A stretch of 64,000 nucleotides of DNA from Psococerastis gibbosa (taxonomy: Eukaryota > Arthropoda > Insecta > Psocodea > Psocidae): contig OZ020485.1 in assembly GCA_963971405.1 (NCBI GenBank), forward strand, positions 17,422,001 through 17,486,000. The letters run 5' to 3'. Made by a program: the position numbers and the translations under genes. How positions within the stretch are numbered: position 1 is the first letter of the stretch; each line of letters starts with the position of its first letter. This document shows, piece after piece, positions 51,941 to 63,390 of this stretch. The notes beneath the pieces are model-generated. The model was not told where the DNA came from. It saw nothing but the letters and a program-made list of their open reading frames with translations, and searched no databases.

Positions 51941-52446
51941 ATTTACGTATTCTCCTGTCACTTGAAGCTGTGAAAATGCCTATGTTGCATGTACATGGGG
52001 AATAGAGGGTATACTTCATGAAATATTGTAAGAAGATCCACCCACCCGGAACCAAAAGGGGGCACGCGCATCTATCATCTAGTATATATACTGTTTATAA
52101 ACTAAGCTTGGAAGCCCTTCTAGTTGTTTTATATATAATTTACTCTTTTCTATGCGTTCAAGTCATGAGTGTCATTTCGAGCTTTTATTTTACATTCATA
52201 ATGTAGTCATTATTTGAAGAATGGTCTTTCTCACACTACATAATGTATTCTTTGAATTCAAGCGCCAACTGGATGCAGGGGACTCACGTCTTTCTCGGTT
52301 TCTCTTAGAAGACAGGTTCCCGTGAGGGGGGATCTTCATACAACATTGCATGAAGTATGGAGAAAGCGTATTCCCCTCTATTATGCATATGCAGGCAACA
52401 AGAGCATTTTCATAGCTTGAAATGACCGCAAAATATTCATAAAGGC
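51941..52446. mobile_element. Long inverted-repeat element (repeat J)
   Basis: The left arm (51955-52053: cttgaagctgtgaaaatgcc, gaatagagggtatacttcat, agaagatccaccc) is mirrored by 52321-52430 (ggggggatcttcata, gcatgaagtatgg, cctctattatgcatat, agcattttcatagcttgaaa). Single arms lie at 37140-37245 and 52535-52590. No TSD found; the class is unassigned. Confidence 0.6.
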
Positions 52447-52534
52447 TATAGAACCCCACTTCTATAGTGGAGGACACCCTAGTCTAGTCTTTTTATAAAT
52501 GTATGTGGAAATGACGACAAACATAATTTGCGCT

Positions 52535-52595
52535 AGAGCCTCTATTCCCCATGTGCATGCAACACGATCATTTCCATTGCTTGAAATGACCGACA
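52535..52595 (-). repeat. Repeat J partial arm
   Basis: gagcctctattccccatgtg, catgcaacacgatcattt and gcttgaaatgaccgaca are the reverse complement of the left arm at 51957-52010. Confidence 0.5.
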
Positions 52596-52599
52596 GTAT

Positions 52600-53660
52600 T
52601 ATGCTTTTCTTGCGAGTTCCTCTCCAACTAGGCTACCGGCTGATTTATTGTATTATATCATTTCAGGTAAGAGCTTTACAAATCCAAAGGAAGATTGATC
52701 TGAAGAGTTCAGTACCCGGTAAGTAATTGGAGGGGCTCTTAACTGCCCAAATGATCGTGATCCCATAGCGCACAGATCATATCTCGTACATTTCGACCTC
52801 TGTGGTATGCCTTTCATGTCATTGTGCCGTCTTTCTGTTGCCACGTCCTAAGAAATGCCGCCATTTTATCGTGATCCATTACTTTTGCGTCATTTACACG
52901 TTTTTTTTGTCAATTCCGTGGCATTGGGGTTCGTGAACTTCTACGGAAAGCCTAGAGGTCTATATAGGAGAGTTGGGCAATCGACCCCGTTAATTTTTTA
53001 TTTTTTATTTTTTATTTTTTTATTTTTTTTACAAATCCTGGAGCTACCTTCTACGTCTTTTCAATGACTGGTCCCAGGAGATATGACAGGTGGCCCCAGA
53101 AATAAAATAAATAAAAAATAGGCAGCTAGTGTCCCATCTCCCCTATTTAGAACTCTAGGAAAGACTAACTTGTTAATTTCTGTAATGATGTAATGTAAGC
53201 GCTTATGTAATTCTTACGTCAATTAGACCAATAAATACTTATTACTTATGCTATGAAATGTCAAAAGCGCATTAAATTCCCACCCCCAGCGCGCCAGCGT
53301 GCGTCGCACCAACAGGAAAGTATAAACTGACTCAGGGTGTTAAAACAACCTTATTACACGTTAAAAAATAAAGCAGGAGATTTGCAATTCTCTTTTCATG
53401 TAGGAATGTTCTGGCTACGTCTAGCGTATTGCTATTGATCCAGGGGCAACCCCTCTCACCCCCCCCCCCATGGGCTCTATGTCTTACTATGTAAAGGGAC
53501 TAACATTGCAACTAAGAACTAATAATACTAAATGCATCATGTTTTCAGTTATAGTATATTTTTAGTGGGCTGTATATATAGTTTTGGCGGGAAACCTTTT
53601 TGTTTTGAAAATTTTAGTTTACAATATTATGAAAAAGCACATTTTTTAAGACATTTTTGA
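52600..53660. other. Unassigned DNA
   Basis: Contains (TTTTTA)n sequence at 52995-53030 and a C tract at 53460-53469. No gene. Confidence 0.45.
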
Positions 53661-53664
53661 TTTC

Positions 53665-53838
53665 CGAGGTCCGTGCCCAGGTTTAGATTTCGGGGGGGGG
53701 GGGGTCAAAAAAAAATTACGTAATTTATTACTGAATTAATGGATAAATTCATCAAACCATACAGGTTTACATACAAAAATTTATTTCGGGGGGGGGGGGG
53801 TCCGGACCCCATGGACCACCCGTCTGGGCACGGCCATG
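53665..53838. mobile_element. C-tract MITE, second copy (inverted relative to 33291)
   Basis: cgaggtccgtgcccagg at the left and ggtccggaccccatggacca, ccgtctgggcacggcc at the right match the reverse complement of 33291-33470, including both G/C tracts and the atacaaaaatttatttcg block. The TSD is not preserved. Confidence 0.7.
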
Positions 53839-53839
53839 A

Positions 53840-54370
53840 GTGTACTATCATTGGGGTTTATTTCGTATAATTTGCACTTTTGTTAGTGATTTTACAACGA
53901 GAAGTTGTTATTCCTTTGTGTTGGGGCTACGGAAACTGGAGAAGAAACTTTTTGACATGCCTTATATCCGTTAAATCCAATCAGCATGAATTATTTAATA
54001 ACGCCGTTATTGTAGACAAGACATTTACGACATTGGATGAGTATGATGAGATGTAGACATATTGATAACTTCATTATCTGATGAGGCTATTTTATTTATT
54101 TTTAATAAATTGGCATGTTCTTATGTTCCCAATTAATCTATTAGTTTTATGTTTTGTAAATTCTGCGGCATGTCAATAAAAGAACATGAAAGAGCTATAC
54201 TTTAGTGTCCATAATTATGTGATTTTATAACATTTTTATTACTTATTTATAAACTGCGCCAACAGAAATGAACAGGCCAATAGTATAGTTGACAATTTTT
54301 AAAACATATTTTAATACATTTATTTATTTATTTTATACCCATTATTTTTTTAACGTTATTTATATTATTT
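53840..54370. other. Unassigned AT-rich DNA
   Basis: No feature supported. Confidence 0.5.
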
Positions 54371-54376
54371 TATTTA

Positions 54377-54556
54377 GTCAGGACATGCAGAGTAGTACAG
54401 ACTCCAACTTTCACCCGAAAGGTTGTTGGTTCGAGTCCTATACTGGCTACATTTTCTGGCCATGCTTCAGAGGGCATGTAAAGCAGGCGGTCCCGGGCCT
54501 TCCTAGTTGGGTGTATGAGAGGGCTTTATAGCTTGGTTGGCTTAGTAATAGAACGA
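54377..54556 (+). repeat. SINE-A copy
   Basis: Head gcagagtagtacagactcc, clear B box gttggttcgagtcctata, body ttcagagggcatgtaaagca, ggtcccgggccttcctagtt, and end ttggttggcttagtaataga. Confidence 0.75.
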
Positions 54557-54939
54557 AAATATGTCAATATTTTTATTTTTATTTAGCAGAGGAAAAAATA
54601 TTTATTTGTGATGCCGCCAGTAGTAGAATTATTAGTATTAGTATAAGTAGTAGCCGGAATGTGACGTCATTTTCTTGTTACCTATGCCAGCCGGCGTTTT
54701 GGCTCTTGTAATCCGCAGGTAGAAACACCCACATTCATTTATTATTATTATTTTATATATTCTTCCGTTTTATATTCCATTTAATTTAAGTTATATTACG
54801 ATGTATACTGCTATTACCTATGGTTAACATGAAAAAAGACTTTATAGTCTTATTGTTTGCTAATTGTATTGTTGCAATAAAGTCGTTATTCATTCATTCA
54901 TTCAAAAAACATTGTATTATTATTGATAAACAGAAGTGT

Positions 54940-54995
54940 CGTGCCGCCGACCCTCCATGAGGATAAGGTGCAGTTAAAGTAGAAGTAAGAAGAAG
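54940..54995 (+). mobile_element. RTE-type 3' terminus
   Basis: ccgccgaccctccatgagga, taaggtgcagtt and a purine tail (agaagtaagaagaagg) match the terminus at 50246-50280. No ORF is attached. Confidence 0.45.
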
Positions 54996-55140
54996 GTTGG
55001 GTATGATAATTTCATTCATGAATTAAAATGTTTCAATATATTGCTATAAAATACTATAAGATACCTTATCTAGCATATTTTATATTTTATTGTTACAACT
55101 GTCATGTAGCCTATTGTAATTTTGATGGTCTCATGCGTTT

Positions 55141-55250
55141 ATAAAATTCAGCCAACGCTGATATCCGAACTCAAGACACTCAGTATCATGACGCTAGCAT
55201 TACTAAAAAAATGTCATCGACCTAGCAATTTTTTCTTTGATTTGATAAAT
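55141..55250 (-). repeat. tRNA-like leader repeat, unit 1
   Basis: ataaaattcagccaacgctg, atatccgaactc, gacgctagcattac, ttgatttgat: a diverged copy of the units at 55605-55745 and 55768-55890. Confidence 0.5.
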
Positions 55251-55604
55251 AAATAATAAATAAGAATAAATAAATATTCCTTTATTAAGACATAAGGTGA
55301 GAGAGTACCTTGTGTAAAATTGCGTCATAAGAAACAAAACAAAACAGTAAAAAACATTGTCGCCTTACAAATTACAACTATAGGCCCATGCACTAACAAA
55401 TATGTAATTACAATACGGAACAACAGCTATCTACTCGGATTTTAGTACAATGAACTTTAAATTGTTTTCTACTTCGTCAATGGTGTAAAATACATTATTT
55501 ATGAAGTAATACCTTAGATGGTTTTTTAATTTTTTTCACATTGCATGGGAGATATTCGTATAGATTCATGAAGACGTAGATAATCTAGGAGATTATCTTC
55601 TTGT

Positions 55605-55745
55605 ATTTATAAAATTCAGTCGTTGCTGGTATTCGAACTCAATACCATCACCATCATGCCCCATTATGCTAGCATTGTTAAAAAACAAAAACAAGAATAT
55701 GCTATCGACCTAGTAAGTTTTCTCTGATTGTCAAACATTGGGCGA
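55605..55745 (-). repeat. tRNA-like leader repeat, unit 2
   Basis: On the minus strand it has TAGCATAATGG (A-box match) and GAGTTCGAATACCAGC (B box) 30 bp apart, preceded by a decayed primer-binding-site-like block (tgtcaaacattgggcg on the plus strand). Confidence 0.55.
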
Positions 55746-55767
55746 TAATGGTCTTTTTGAATTTATA

Positions 55768-55890
55768 AAATTCAGTCGTCGCTGGTATTCGAACTCATGA
55801 CCATCACTATAATGGCGGATCGTGCTAGCATTGCTAAAAGAGGCCGTCGACCCAGCGCCTTTTCTCTGATTACCCCACGTTGGGCGCCAA
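55768..55890 (-). repeat. tRNA-like leader repeat, unit 3, with primer-binding site
   Basis: Same layout as unit 2, with GAGTTCGAATACCAGCG and TAGCAATGCTAGCACG on the minus strand. It begins with the intact primer-binding site at 55874-55890. Confidence 0.6.
55874..55890 (-). other. tRNA-Lys primer-binding site of an LTR retrotransposon
   Basis: The minus strand reads TGGCGCCCAACGTGGGG, the standard primer-binding site complementary to tRNA-Lys(1,2). It is preceded two bases upstream by TTACA, as expected for the end of an LTR. The LTR would lie above 55892 and the internal region below 55874. No gag or pol frame survives in the window. Confidence 0.65.
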
Positions 55891-55892
55891 TT

Positions 55893-56272
55893 GTAATTTT
55901 GAAAGTCACGGCTCCGTCCTTGACGCGGCGGCTCCATTACCTCTAGAGTCCATTACTAACGGCTTGTTAACATTTAACTGCTACGGCTACCTGTATTACT
56001 CAATTTCTTGTGATGATATAAAATGCACTAGGCTGTACCTGTACGGGTGATTTGTAGCTCTGAATCATTTTAATATGCTCGTCAGGCTAGTTGCTATGAT
56101 GGGAATAGTAGCATTTTTTTATATTAAGTTATAGTGTAGAGTAGTTGGAATTGTATACAGTTGTTAGAGATATGAAGTATGCAACGGAAGTTCAATGTTC
56201 TATACTGGGCATAAAAGGAAATTTTTTTACCTCGTACGTTGTCTGTATAGAAAAACGCGGCTGCCTGCCATG
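55893..56272. other. Possible decayed LTR and unassigned DNA
   Basis: If the primer-binding site is genuine, part of this is an LTR on the minus strand. No second LTR copy was recognised, so its extent cannot be set. Confidence 0.3.
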
Positions 56273-56280
56273 TTGCTGAC

Positions 56281-56509
56281 CAGAGGCGTAAAGTTTTTAG
56301 AATGATGGCGGGGGCAAAACTAAGTAGGGCTTTTGACGTCATCAGGCAGGATAAGGAAAAATTGAAAATATAAGGGCAAAACAGTAGGGTTTTACGCACT
56401 TTCATTGTAGTATCTGACCATGAAGAATGAACCACGCCTTACAATGCTCGAGGCTGGGAGGGGGGGCAAGTTGGACCGTGCCCCCCCCCCCCCCAACTTT
56501 ACTCCCCTG
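56281..56509. mobile_element. hAT-type MITE, 229 bp, exact 8-bp TSD
   Basis: Termini cagaggcgtaaagtt / aactttactcccctg are inverted with two mismatches; identical ttgctgac flanks lie at 56273-56280 and 56510-56517. Interior has gaatgatggcgggggcaaaa and a 14-C run near the right end. Same family as the nested copy at 48621-48882. Confidence 0.85.
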
Positions 56510-56514
56510 TTGCT

Positions 56515-57340
56515 GACCATAATATCCCAAATAGAGCAGTAGCAAAGAGATCCTCTTCCAGCCCTTGCAGACACCCATTTTGCTGGCATGCCACGCGCTT
56601 TTTAAAATATTGTTGAGATAGTCAATAAACTAAACATTTTCAATCCAGCATCTCTCCGAATCAATGTATAATTTTAAGTATACATATTGTAATATATATT
56701 AATATACATATATATTTTATATAAGAAGATGAAGAATTTTAACAATATAAAATAGTACAGTAAGAAAACTAAAGGAAAGACTACACTAGAAAAACTGAAG
56801 CATCATCACTTGCAATACTACTCTACATTTCACAACAGAGCATATTTTAAGGATGGCACAAATTATAATCCTATTGTATATAGTGTAAATTTTGTTTGTA
56901 TCCCCCCTTAAATAAGTTCAGATTAGGTCTATTATTTTCAATAATGGGTAGTACCGGTATCCCTAGTTCTAAATAATCACATTTTTTCAAGATTACCAAA
57001 ACCATTTATATTTCCAAAAGCAAAACGTTAAAAACAAAATTGGCGCCATAAATACGACGGACAACGTAACTTTTGACTATTTTTTCTTTTTTTTCCAATT
57101 CCTAGTTTTGTTAGTCTTGGAATTTGAAATTTGTGCCCAATTTCTGTGGGGCAATATACCCAAAAGTAGGGGGCAAAATCACCTCACTGGGGGGCACGCT
57201 TGCCCCAATGGGGCTTCCATAAAATATGCTCAGTTTCACAATCTTTTTGTAGCTTATGCTATTATCAATCTGACAATCTGGTTGGTATACCTGGTTCCAT
57301 ATTTCGTGTTTCCTACCTCTTCGAAAAAAGCTGATAACCA
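56515..57340. other. Unassigned DNA
   Basis: gggggcaaaatcacctcact around 57167 recalls the interior of the previous MITE family, but no termini were found. Frames at 57108-57347 have no domain. Confidence 0.4.
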
Positions 57341-57347
57341 CTTCTAA

Positions 57348-57654
57348 GGCGCGGTTTCCACGGACCGGCTAGGTGACGTGGTAAGAGACATTCAAGACTT
57401 AGGCGGAGTTTCCACCGACCTCGCATTGCAGAATGCAAATGACATTGACGGAAATGTTTGTTTTTCTTTTTATAGACATCTGTTAAAATGTTTGTAATTA
57501 ACATATCCCATGACGCCATTTTTTAATTTTGGTTAGTTTGTTTGTGATTTTACTATATGATCATTGATCAATTTTAACTATGGCATAGAGTAAAACAATC
57601 ATTTCCGTCAATGCCACTTGCATTCTGCAATGCATGGTCGGTGGAAACCCCGCC
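57348..57654. mobile_element. Modular inverted-repeat MITE (family 2), copy 3, 307 bp
   Basis: TAA flanks both ends (57345-57347, 57655-57657). The left end GGCGCGGTTTCCAC carries an extra outer module (gaccggctaggtgacgtgg) missing at the right, where the inner module forms the end. The core is inverted relative to copies 1 and 2 (catatcccatgacgccattt). Confidence 0.7.
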
Positions 57655-57659
57655 TAAGT

Positions 57660-58175
57660 AAACTGTCCAATTCATAAGTGAGGCAGGCCCATGGCCATTG
57701 GAGGCCCTTCTATGCAGGGCCGAGCATTTCAGCAGCAAAAATTATTAGATTTTACAGACAAAGACTTATTCCTATAACAGCAAGCAGGGCGGTCCGAGGG
57801 TCTCCCATGGGGAAGATTTTTGAAAAATAGGCTCAAAAGAGTGGAGGTTTACTCATTTTAACACGAGTCATGTTTGGATTTAACTGACCAATACTTTTTC
57901 AAATTACTCCATTCAGGGGGCGTCTCCCTCGGGAGGGATTTAAAATAAAACATATGTGTGAAAATGCGAAATAGTGGGGTTTTACACAATCATTTCGGCA
58001 GAATACCCTTTAAATTTTAAAAACGAAGGCTTATTCAATACAAATAGGGGACCCGTGAGTCTCCCCCTGTGGGAAGAAATTAGAATAAGATGTTTTTCTT
58101 TTTTAAATATAAAACGCTCTCCACGCAAGTGGTATAGGCTCTTTCGCCTTCTATTTTTGCCAGACTTTTCCTACA
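57660..58175. repeat. Three loosely similar blocks
   Basis: gggtctcccatggggaag (57799), ggcgtctccctcggg (57918) and gtgagtctccccctgtggga (58055) are set in similar AT-rich contexts. They may be a diverged tandem repeat. Nothing coding. Confidence 0.35.
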
Positions 58176-58178
58176 AAC

Positions 58179-58912
58179 TGTTAATTTACAACCGATGCAT
58201 GAACGCATTTAGAGCACTAAGGAAATATAGAGCATTAGTGATTAAATTGTGTCGCAGCTTTGCTATGATGCATGAACGCTTTTTTGTTGATCTAATATAA
58301 TTTAATATAATATAAAATTTAAGCAAATTCTGTGTTTCACAAAATATTGAAATACATGAAAATGTGTTTTTCTTTTATAAAAAATGTTATTTTTTTATGT
58401 TTTAAACAATTATTAAATGTAAAAAGTCTCTGCAAGGGAAAAAATAAAAATAAATTGTTTAAAATTAAATTTCATTGCGCAATTTTGAAAGTTAAGTCAA
58501 CAATAACAAAAAATTGATTCGGAGAGCTGAACAGAATTTGTCTTTTTTTATTTAATTGTTGATAATTGTTAATTGTTCTGTAATAATTCCGTAATATAAT
58601 TCTGTAATGTAAACAAAAAACTTAAAATGGTCGTAAATATCTGACATGGCAGATGTAAAATATAAGCAGACGACGCTTGTTTAGAGCTTAAAACCGTTTA
58701 AAACTGCGGCACTCAAAGGTTTCAGGAAATTTCGTCGCAACTACCAGCAACTACACGTGTTTTAAAATCTAACATTCCCTAGCGGGAGGTTTTGGAACCC
58801 TTAATCCCATGGAGGCTTAAAATTCCCGTAAGTTAAACATGAGAATATTTAGTGCATTAGATGCTTATATTTCGTTAGTGCTCTAAAGGCGTTCATGCAT
58901 CGGCTGTTATTT
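58179..58912. mobile_element. Long inverted-repeat element, about 730 bp
   Basis: The left arm ccgatgcatgaacgcattta and gagcactaaggaaatatag is mirrored by ctctaaaggcgttcatgcat and atatttcgttagtgctcta at 58868-58903. The interior is AT-rich, with an extra gatgcatgaacgc at 58268. The TSD and superfamily are not determined. Confidence 0.5.
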
Positions 58913-58914
58913 TC

Positions 58915-59280
58915 TTACATATAAGCTAGGCTTACACGTTTCTATGCTCTATATCTTCCTTTCTTTCTCCCTCTCTGTCTGTCTCTCCTTTCTCCATCTA
59001 TTTTCTTCTAACCGTCTCTCTCTCTCTATCTATTTTTCTTCTATCATTGGGGAAACCTTCCCAGTGCATGTTAGTATAAATTATTGTGCTATGTTTGTCG
59101 GTGGGCTGGTCACTATGGTCACGAGTACTGCACTTTTCCGAGGACCTAGGCAATTGTTTTTTTTATTGTTGCTCATCTCACAACTGCATTTTCCCACGGT
59201 TACTCGTGTGTGAGCAATTCCTGTCCGATCTTCTCAGTTTAACTATAACAATTTATTCAACTCCGTGCGCGGAGCAGAAT
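58915..59280. other. Unassigned DNA, CT-rich start
   Basis: An interrupted (TCTC)n stretch at 58960-59040. The 89-codon frame across it is low-complexity. Confidence 0.45.
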
Positions 59281-59282
59281 TG

Positions 59283-59347
59283 GTGTAGTACAGTTGGTAA
59301 GGAACTGGGCTAAGATGCTAGGAATTGGAAAGACGAGGTTCGAGGCT
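59283..59347 (+). repeat. tRNA-like sequence
   Basis: ggtgtagtacagttggtaag (A box and D-arm-like), gggctaagatgctagg, and acgaggttcgaggctcagc (B-box-like). The T-stem is imperfect. Probably a SINE head; not called as a tRNA gene. Confidence 0.4.
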
Positions 59348-59349
59348 CA

Positions 59350-59885
59350 GCAGTAAAGGAAATATTTTACGCGAGCCCTAATAAAGAACTGGTACAAGTG
59401 AACCCGTATAAATGCATACCAATTTATCTATTAGTATACCTAAATAAACATTAGTTATATTCTATTGGTATGGGTTAATGGTGTAATATTTTTGAACAAA
59501 GGGTTAGTTGGACTTACATTGCCTGTTGTGTTAGCAGTCATTAGAGGTAGGGTCTCATAGTCATCGGACAATTAGGGCGGAGCCCGTTGTCAGAGGAAGA
59601 GGGTGACGGTTCGGAAGGGGGTGCTACTCCCATCATCAGGCTTAGTCCTGAGAAAGACTGGTGGTTCCTGGACGATTGACTCATTGCTATTGTAGTAGTT
59701 GTCTTAATGTTAAATCTCGGCTGCCTTAAACGGATTGTTCGATATGACAATGGCATGGACTGGAATGGGCAGTTCAATACAATAATATTGCACAATATTT
59801 AATTGTAATAGCATGGTATGCTATGCATTGCATTAGGGTAAGGATTATCTATAATTTCATTCAAAAATTATTGTTTTCTATAAAA
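59350..59885. other. Unassigned DNA
   Basis: taaatctcggctgcct near 59710 recurs near 41170 (taaatttcggctgcctc). The rest is unassigned. Confidence 0.4.
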
Positions 59886-59889
59886 CCAA

Positions 59890-60365
59890 AACAACTCAGT
59901 TTCGTTACTTTATGTACCATGTCCAACATACCTGAAGTTAGAACGCACGCATCGATGGAGAGGTTTCTCAGAAACAATATGTTATAGTCATTTTTTCTTG
60001 AAAATTGAGTCTTTTAATTTTTACACCATGAACAAAACTAACAGGGAATATGTGTTTTCTTACAGTAACAATCACTGCAATATATTTGAATTAAAAATAA
60101 ATCGTCACCGCAGTATTAATGAAGTTACCCAAAAAATGAAGAAAAAAAATTACCCTTGGAAAATAATTTTGGTCACTGTTTATTAATACTGAATTTCATC
60201 AAATTCTATGGTTTGGCCACAAATCGAGTTACGGACCGACCGACAGACACTTTGTAATAATCACATTTTTTACTCATGGTACCTGAAATCGTATAAATCT
60301 GTTAAAATCTTGAAAATAGAAAAACAATGCTTTCCTTAAACTAACGTATAAATAGGAAAGACCTA
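59890..60365 (+). repeat. Dispersed repeat D, diverged copy
   Basis: agtttcgttactttatgtac, ccaacatacctgaagttaga, gaatttcatcaaattctatg, ggaccgaccgacagacact and aacgtataaataggaaag follow repeat D order. The centre is replaced by AT-rich sequence. Confidence 0.55.
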
Positions 60366-60369
60366 AAAG

Positions 60370-61360
60370 TAACTCTTATATAGTACTAAGTATATAAACT
60401 TTTTTATTCCCTAATGAAATGCTGCGTTTAGAATTCTTCATACAAGCCATAGAACTGCGCTGCTCACCAGACTAGAACACATTCAAATAATTCAGTCTGC
60501 AATTCCTGGCCGATGTGAAAGAAGGAAATATATGATTGGTATCTCCGATATAAGTACCGAGAAATGCTAACCTGACGACAATTACGCTGGAGTGTTGGAC
60601 AATTTGGTAGCGAAGTGGACAATGGAATCCAGGATTAAAATGTTTTTTTTGGCGGGCTCGATTGGCCCTTCTTTCCTATATATATTTATATATAGAACTC
60701 TTCTATTCGTCTAATTCGTTCATGCGAAAAAAATGTTGATATAGATATGTATCTATTATTTTTTAACTCTAAATTTAAACTTGAACTGTTAATTAAATTT
60801 AAATTAATTTGTGTCAACATGGTATTTTAAACTCAATGACAATCTAGTTTTAAAGTAACTTTAAACTCAATTTTTCAACTCATGCTGGTCGTTAAAGCCA
60901 TGATGCCACTGACCTTAGAAACGACAAATACCTACAAGTTATAAGCTAAAATCCTGAAGAGCCGTCTTGACAGTTGCAGAAAGAAATAGTTCAGACCCAT
61001 TTAAATACGTGAATATCTAAAGCCATATCCCGGGAGAAGACAGATATAACGAGATGCCAGCTCGTTGTCAATTATAGAAAAATTGTGTTTCACATGAGCC
61101 AATGCAGTGGACGAATCCTACCATATCCAAGCGTAATTGTTGTCTTGTTGGCATTCCTTAGGCCTGAGATACGAATCATTGCGATTACTAGCGGCGACTC
61201 CCACCAAATGTAGCTAACCCATGGTGACTGGATAGCCGCTTGCTTAGCTTGTGGAAAAATTGTTAGAAATATTGACTTAATCTGCGGTCGGAACAATTTG
61301 AACGCTGGGCACCTGATTTCTGTTGCGTCCAATCGTCTCAATCGCCGTTTACATATTCTT
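60370..61360. other. Unassigned DNA
   Basis: AT-rich. No feature except short frames. The right edge is the 5' side of a minus-strand LINE tail. Confidence 0.45.
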
Positions 61361-61364
61361 CTTC

Positions 61365-61425
61365 TCCGAATGCCTCTTCTGTCGAAGATCATCATGGTAA
61401 TTGTAAACACGTAAATACCGTACTT
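61365..61425 (-). pseudogene. RTE-like LINE C-terminus and tail
   Basis: Minus-strand residues TITMMIFDRRGIRRRR include the I-x-M-M-I terminus seen at 7240 and 11290. The (AAG)n-like tail is at 61345-61365. The 115-codon frame continuing to 61090 is read-through. Confidence 0.45.
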
Positions 61426-61744
61426 CGGACTCCCCAAAAGGAAGTCAAGTATGTAGAGTATCGAATGTACTTAGTCATGATGACTGTACTAGGCTGCGCA
61501 CGTGGCATTAAGGGAGAAGAAGAAGAAGAGAGACGATCGGAGGGAGAAAAGCCTTATAAGTGTAAAAATAAAATATCTCGATCCTGTACTGCTTCTTGGG
61601 GAAAGCTTGGCGTGTTGTTCCGAGCTGCTTCCCACAGGGCACGGCGATAGCCCTCCGAATTTCATTGGTCGATTGGGTTGTTGTTAGTTGTTATAATTAC
61701 GTAAGCTTCCTGATGTCCGTGGGTTTTAGTTACCCCTTCTTCCT

Positions 61745-62062
61745 CATGTTATTCTTCTTCTGCTTCTTCAATCCCTTCCGGCTCTACAACCCTTGATGGA
61801 CTTTCTCCTGCTCGACAAAACTCCTCCAGTCGTCTCAGTATTGCATGATTCTCCACCATCTACGGACTCCCTGCTCGCGGAGGTCGTTTTCTAATTCGTC
61901 TTTGCAGCGGTTTCGTGGACAACCCTGTCGTCTTTTTCCCGTCATTCTTTCTCCGTATGAACATTCTGCTTGTCATGTGGTCTTCTGTCATTCACAGAAC
62001 GTCTATACCAGCCATTTCAGACGATGCACTTTTATGGACTTCCATTGAGTATCCCGTCGTTT
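61745..62062 (-). pseudogene. RTE-like LINE 3' end
   Basis: The minus strand matches 35765-36065 block for block: gtcgagcagg, ggaggagt, cgcgagcagggagtccgtag, gaaaccgctg, and an upstream region with several frame changes. Ends in an (AAG)n tail near 61750. Confidence 0.6.
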
Positions 62063-62064
62063 TT

Positions 62065-63385
62065 TAAAATATTAAATTTTTAAAATACCCCCTTTTTAAA
62101 CGTATATGTGCTATAATTACAATTTATAGCGTGAAGTAATAAAACATATCTGCTGTCCTACTATGCATACTTTGCCGACACCGGGTAGTAGGCGATGAAC
62201 AGCCTTATATGCAATGCCTAAGTTAAATAATACCGTATGATTACAGCCTTCCTTTGCTAAACTATTAAATAATAATTCAATTTCAACCACTGGTAATAGT
62301 TAGGTACCCGGCGAACCGTTAGGCCATCTGACAGGCTTAGGATCACAACTATCGATGGAGTTTAGGCCGCTATTGGTTTTGTTTTTCGCCGTAATTTAAA
62401 TATATTAATTTTAAAGTTTGGTTTAAAGTGTGGTTTTAGAGATGTTTAATTTAAGTTTTGGTTATGTTTTCGTTTTATCGTAGAAGTTTTCGATTTTTTA
62501 TTTATTCTAAAGCTGTTTTTGTATGTTCCGTAGGTACCTGAAAGTAGGTGTAGACATCTATATAGTGCGGGTTCACAAGATGGGTCTGTATATAGCTTGC
62601 GGGTATTTGCACTTGATCTATCAATATTGGCTAGACAGGTTGATTTGGTTCGGTTTTAAGGTAGGCTTTGTAAAGGGGTCATTTAATGAATTCTTTAATG
62701 TAGGGTGTTACCTACTATGGTAAGGAATTTAATGCGGAATATTTCATGACAATAAAGGAAATAATAGCTGGAAAAACTATTTAATATGAGGCATTGCCGC
62801 AGCTGATTACTAAGGCTCTTAAGGTAAAGGTTTGTTGATTTATTTTGCTTTCAAATTTTTTGTTAAGAGGAAACTGGCCATTGAGATTGCACTTAACTTA
62901 ACTTAAAAATTGTGACTTGTGCCCTTTTTACTCTACGCCGTTCACTTCGACTGCGCCAAAAATGGAAAGTGGGGGGCTCCAGTTGCCCTTGATCTCCCGC
63001 CTTATATTATAAATGGGGTCAATAGAACCAATGTTCATCACTTGTTAACCGAAAATAGCCGACAAAGAGGTTAATTCGTTTCCGAAATTGAAGGGCAAAA
63101 GAAAGTACCTGATTGGCCCGAATGATTTGACCGAATCAAAAGAAACGAATTTCATACCGAATAGAGCAAAACAAATCAAATGTTATAAACAAGGAATCCC
63201 GTGAAAAAGTCAACGGATTAAGATAAACGGGAATTCCTTTCTCCAACTTTGGTATATTAGTCATGGTATAGTGGCTAATGCGAAAAATACCGATAGGTGC
63301 TCCTGCTTTACTACAGTGTATTTATCGAGAACTAAGCCTACCGTATGAAGCGCCTCGAGGCCAAAGGGGGCAAGTGACAAAAATA
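62065..63385. other. Unassigned DNA
   Basis: About 1.3 kb with no gene or matched repeat. Confidence 0.5.
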
Positions 63386-63390
63386 AATCG

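Noticed and set aside
59541-59795. 84-codon minus-strand frame rich in Ser/Pro
   Set aside because: No domain and no splice signals; composition explains the open frame.
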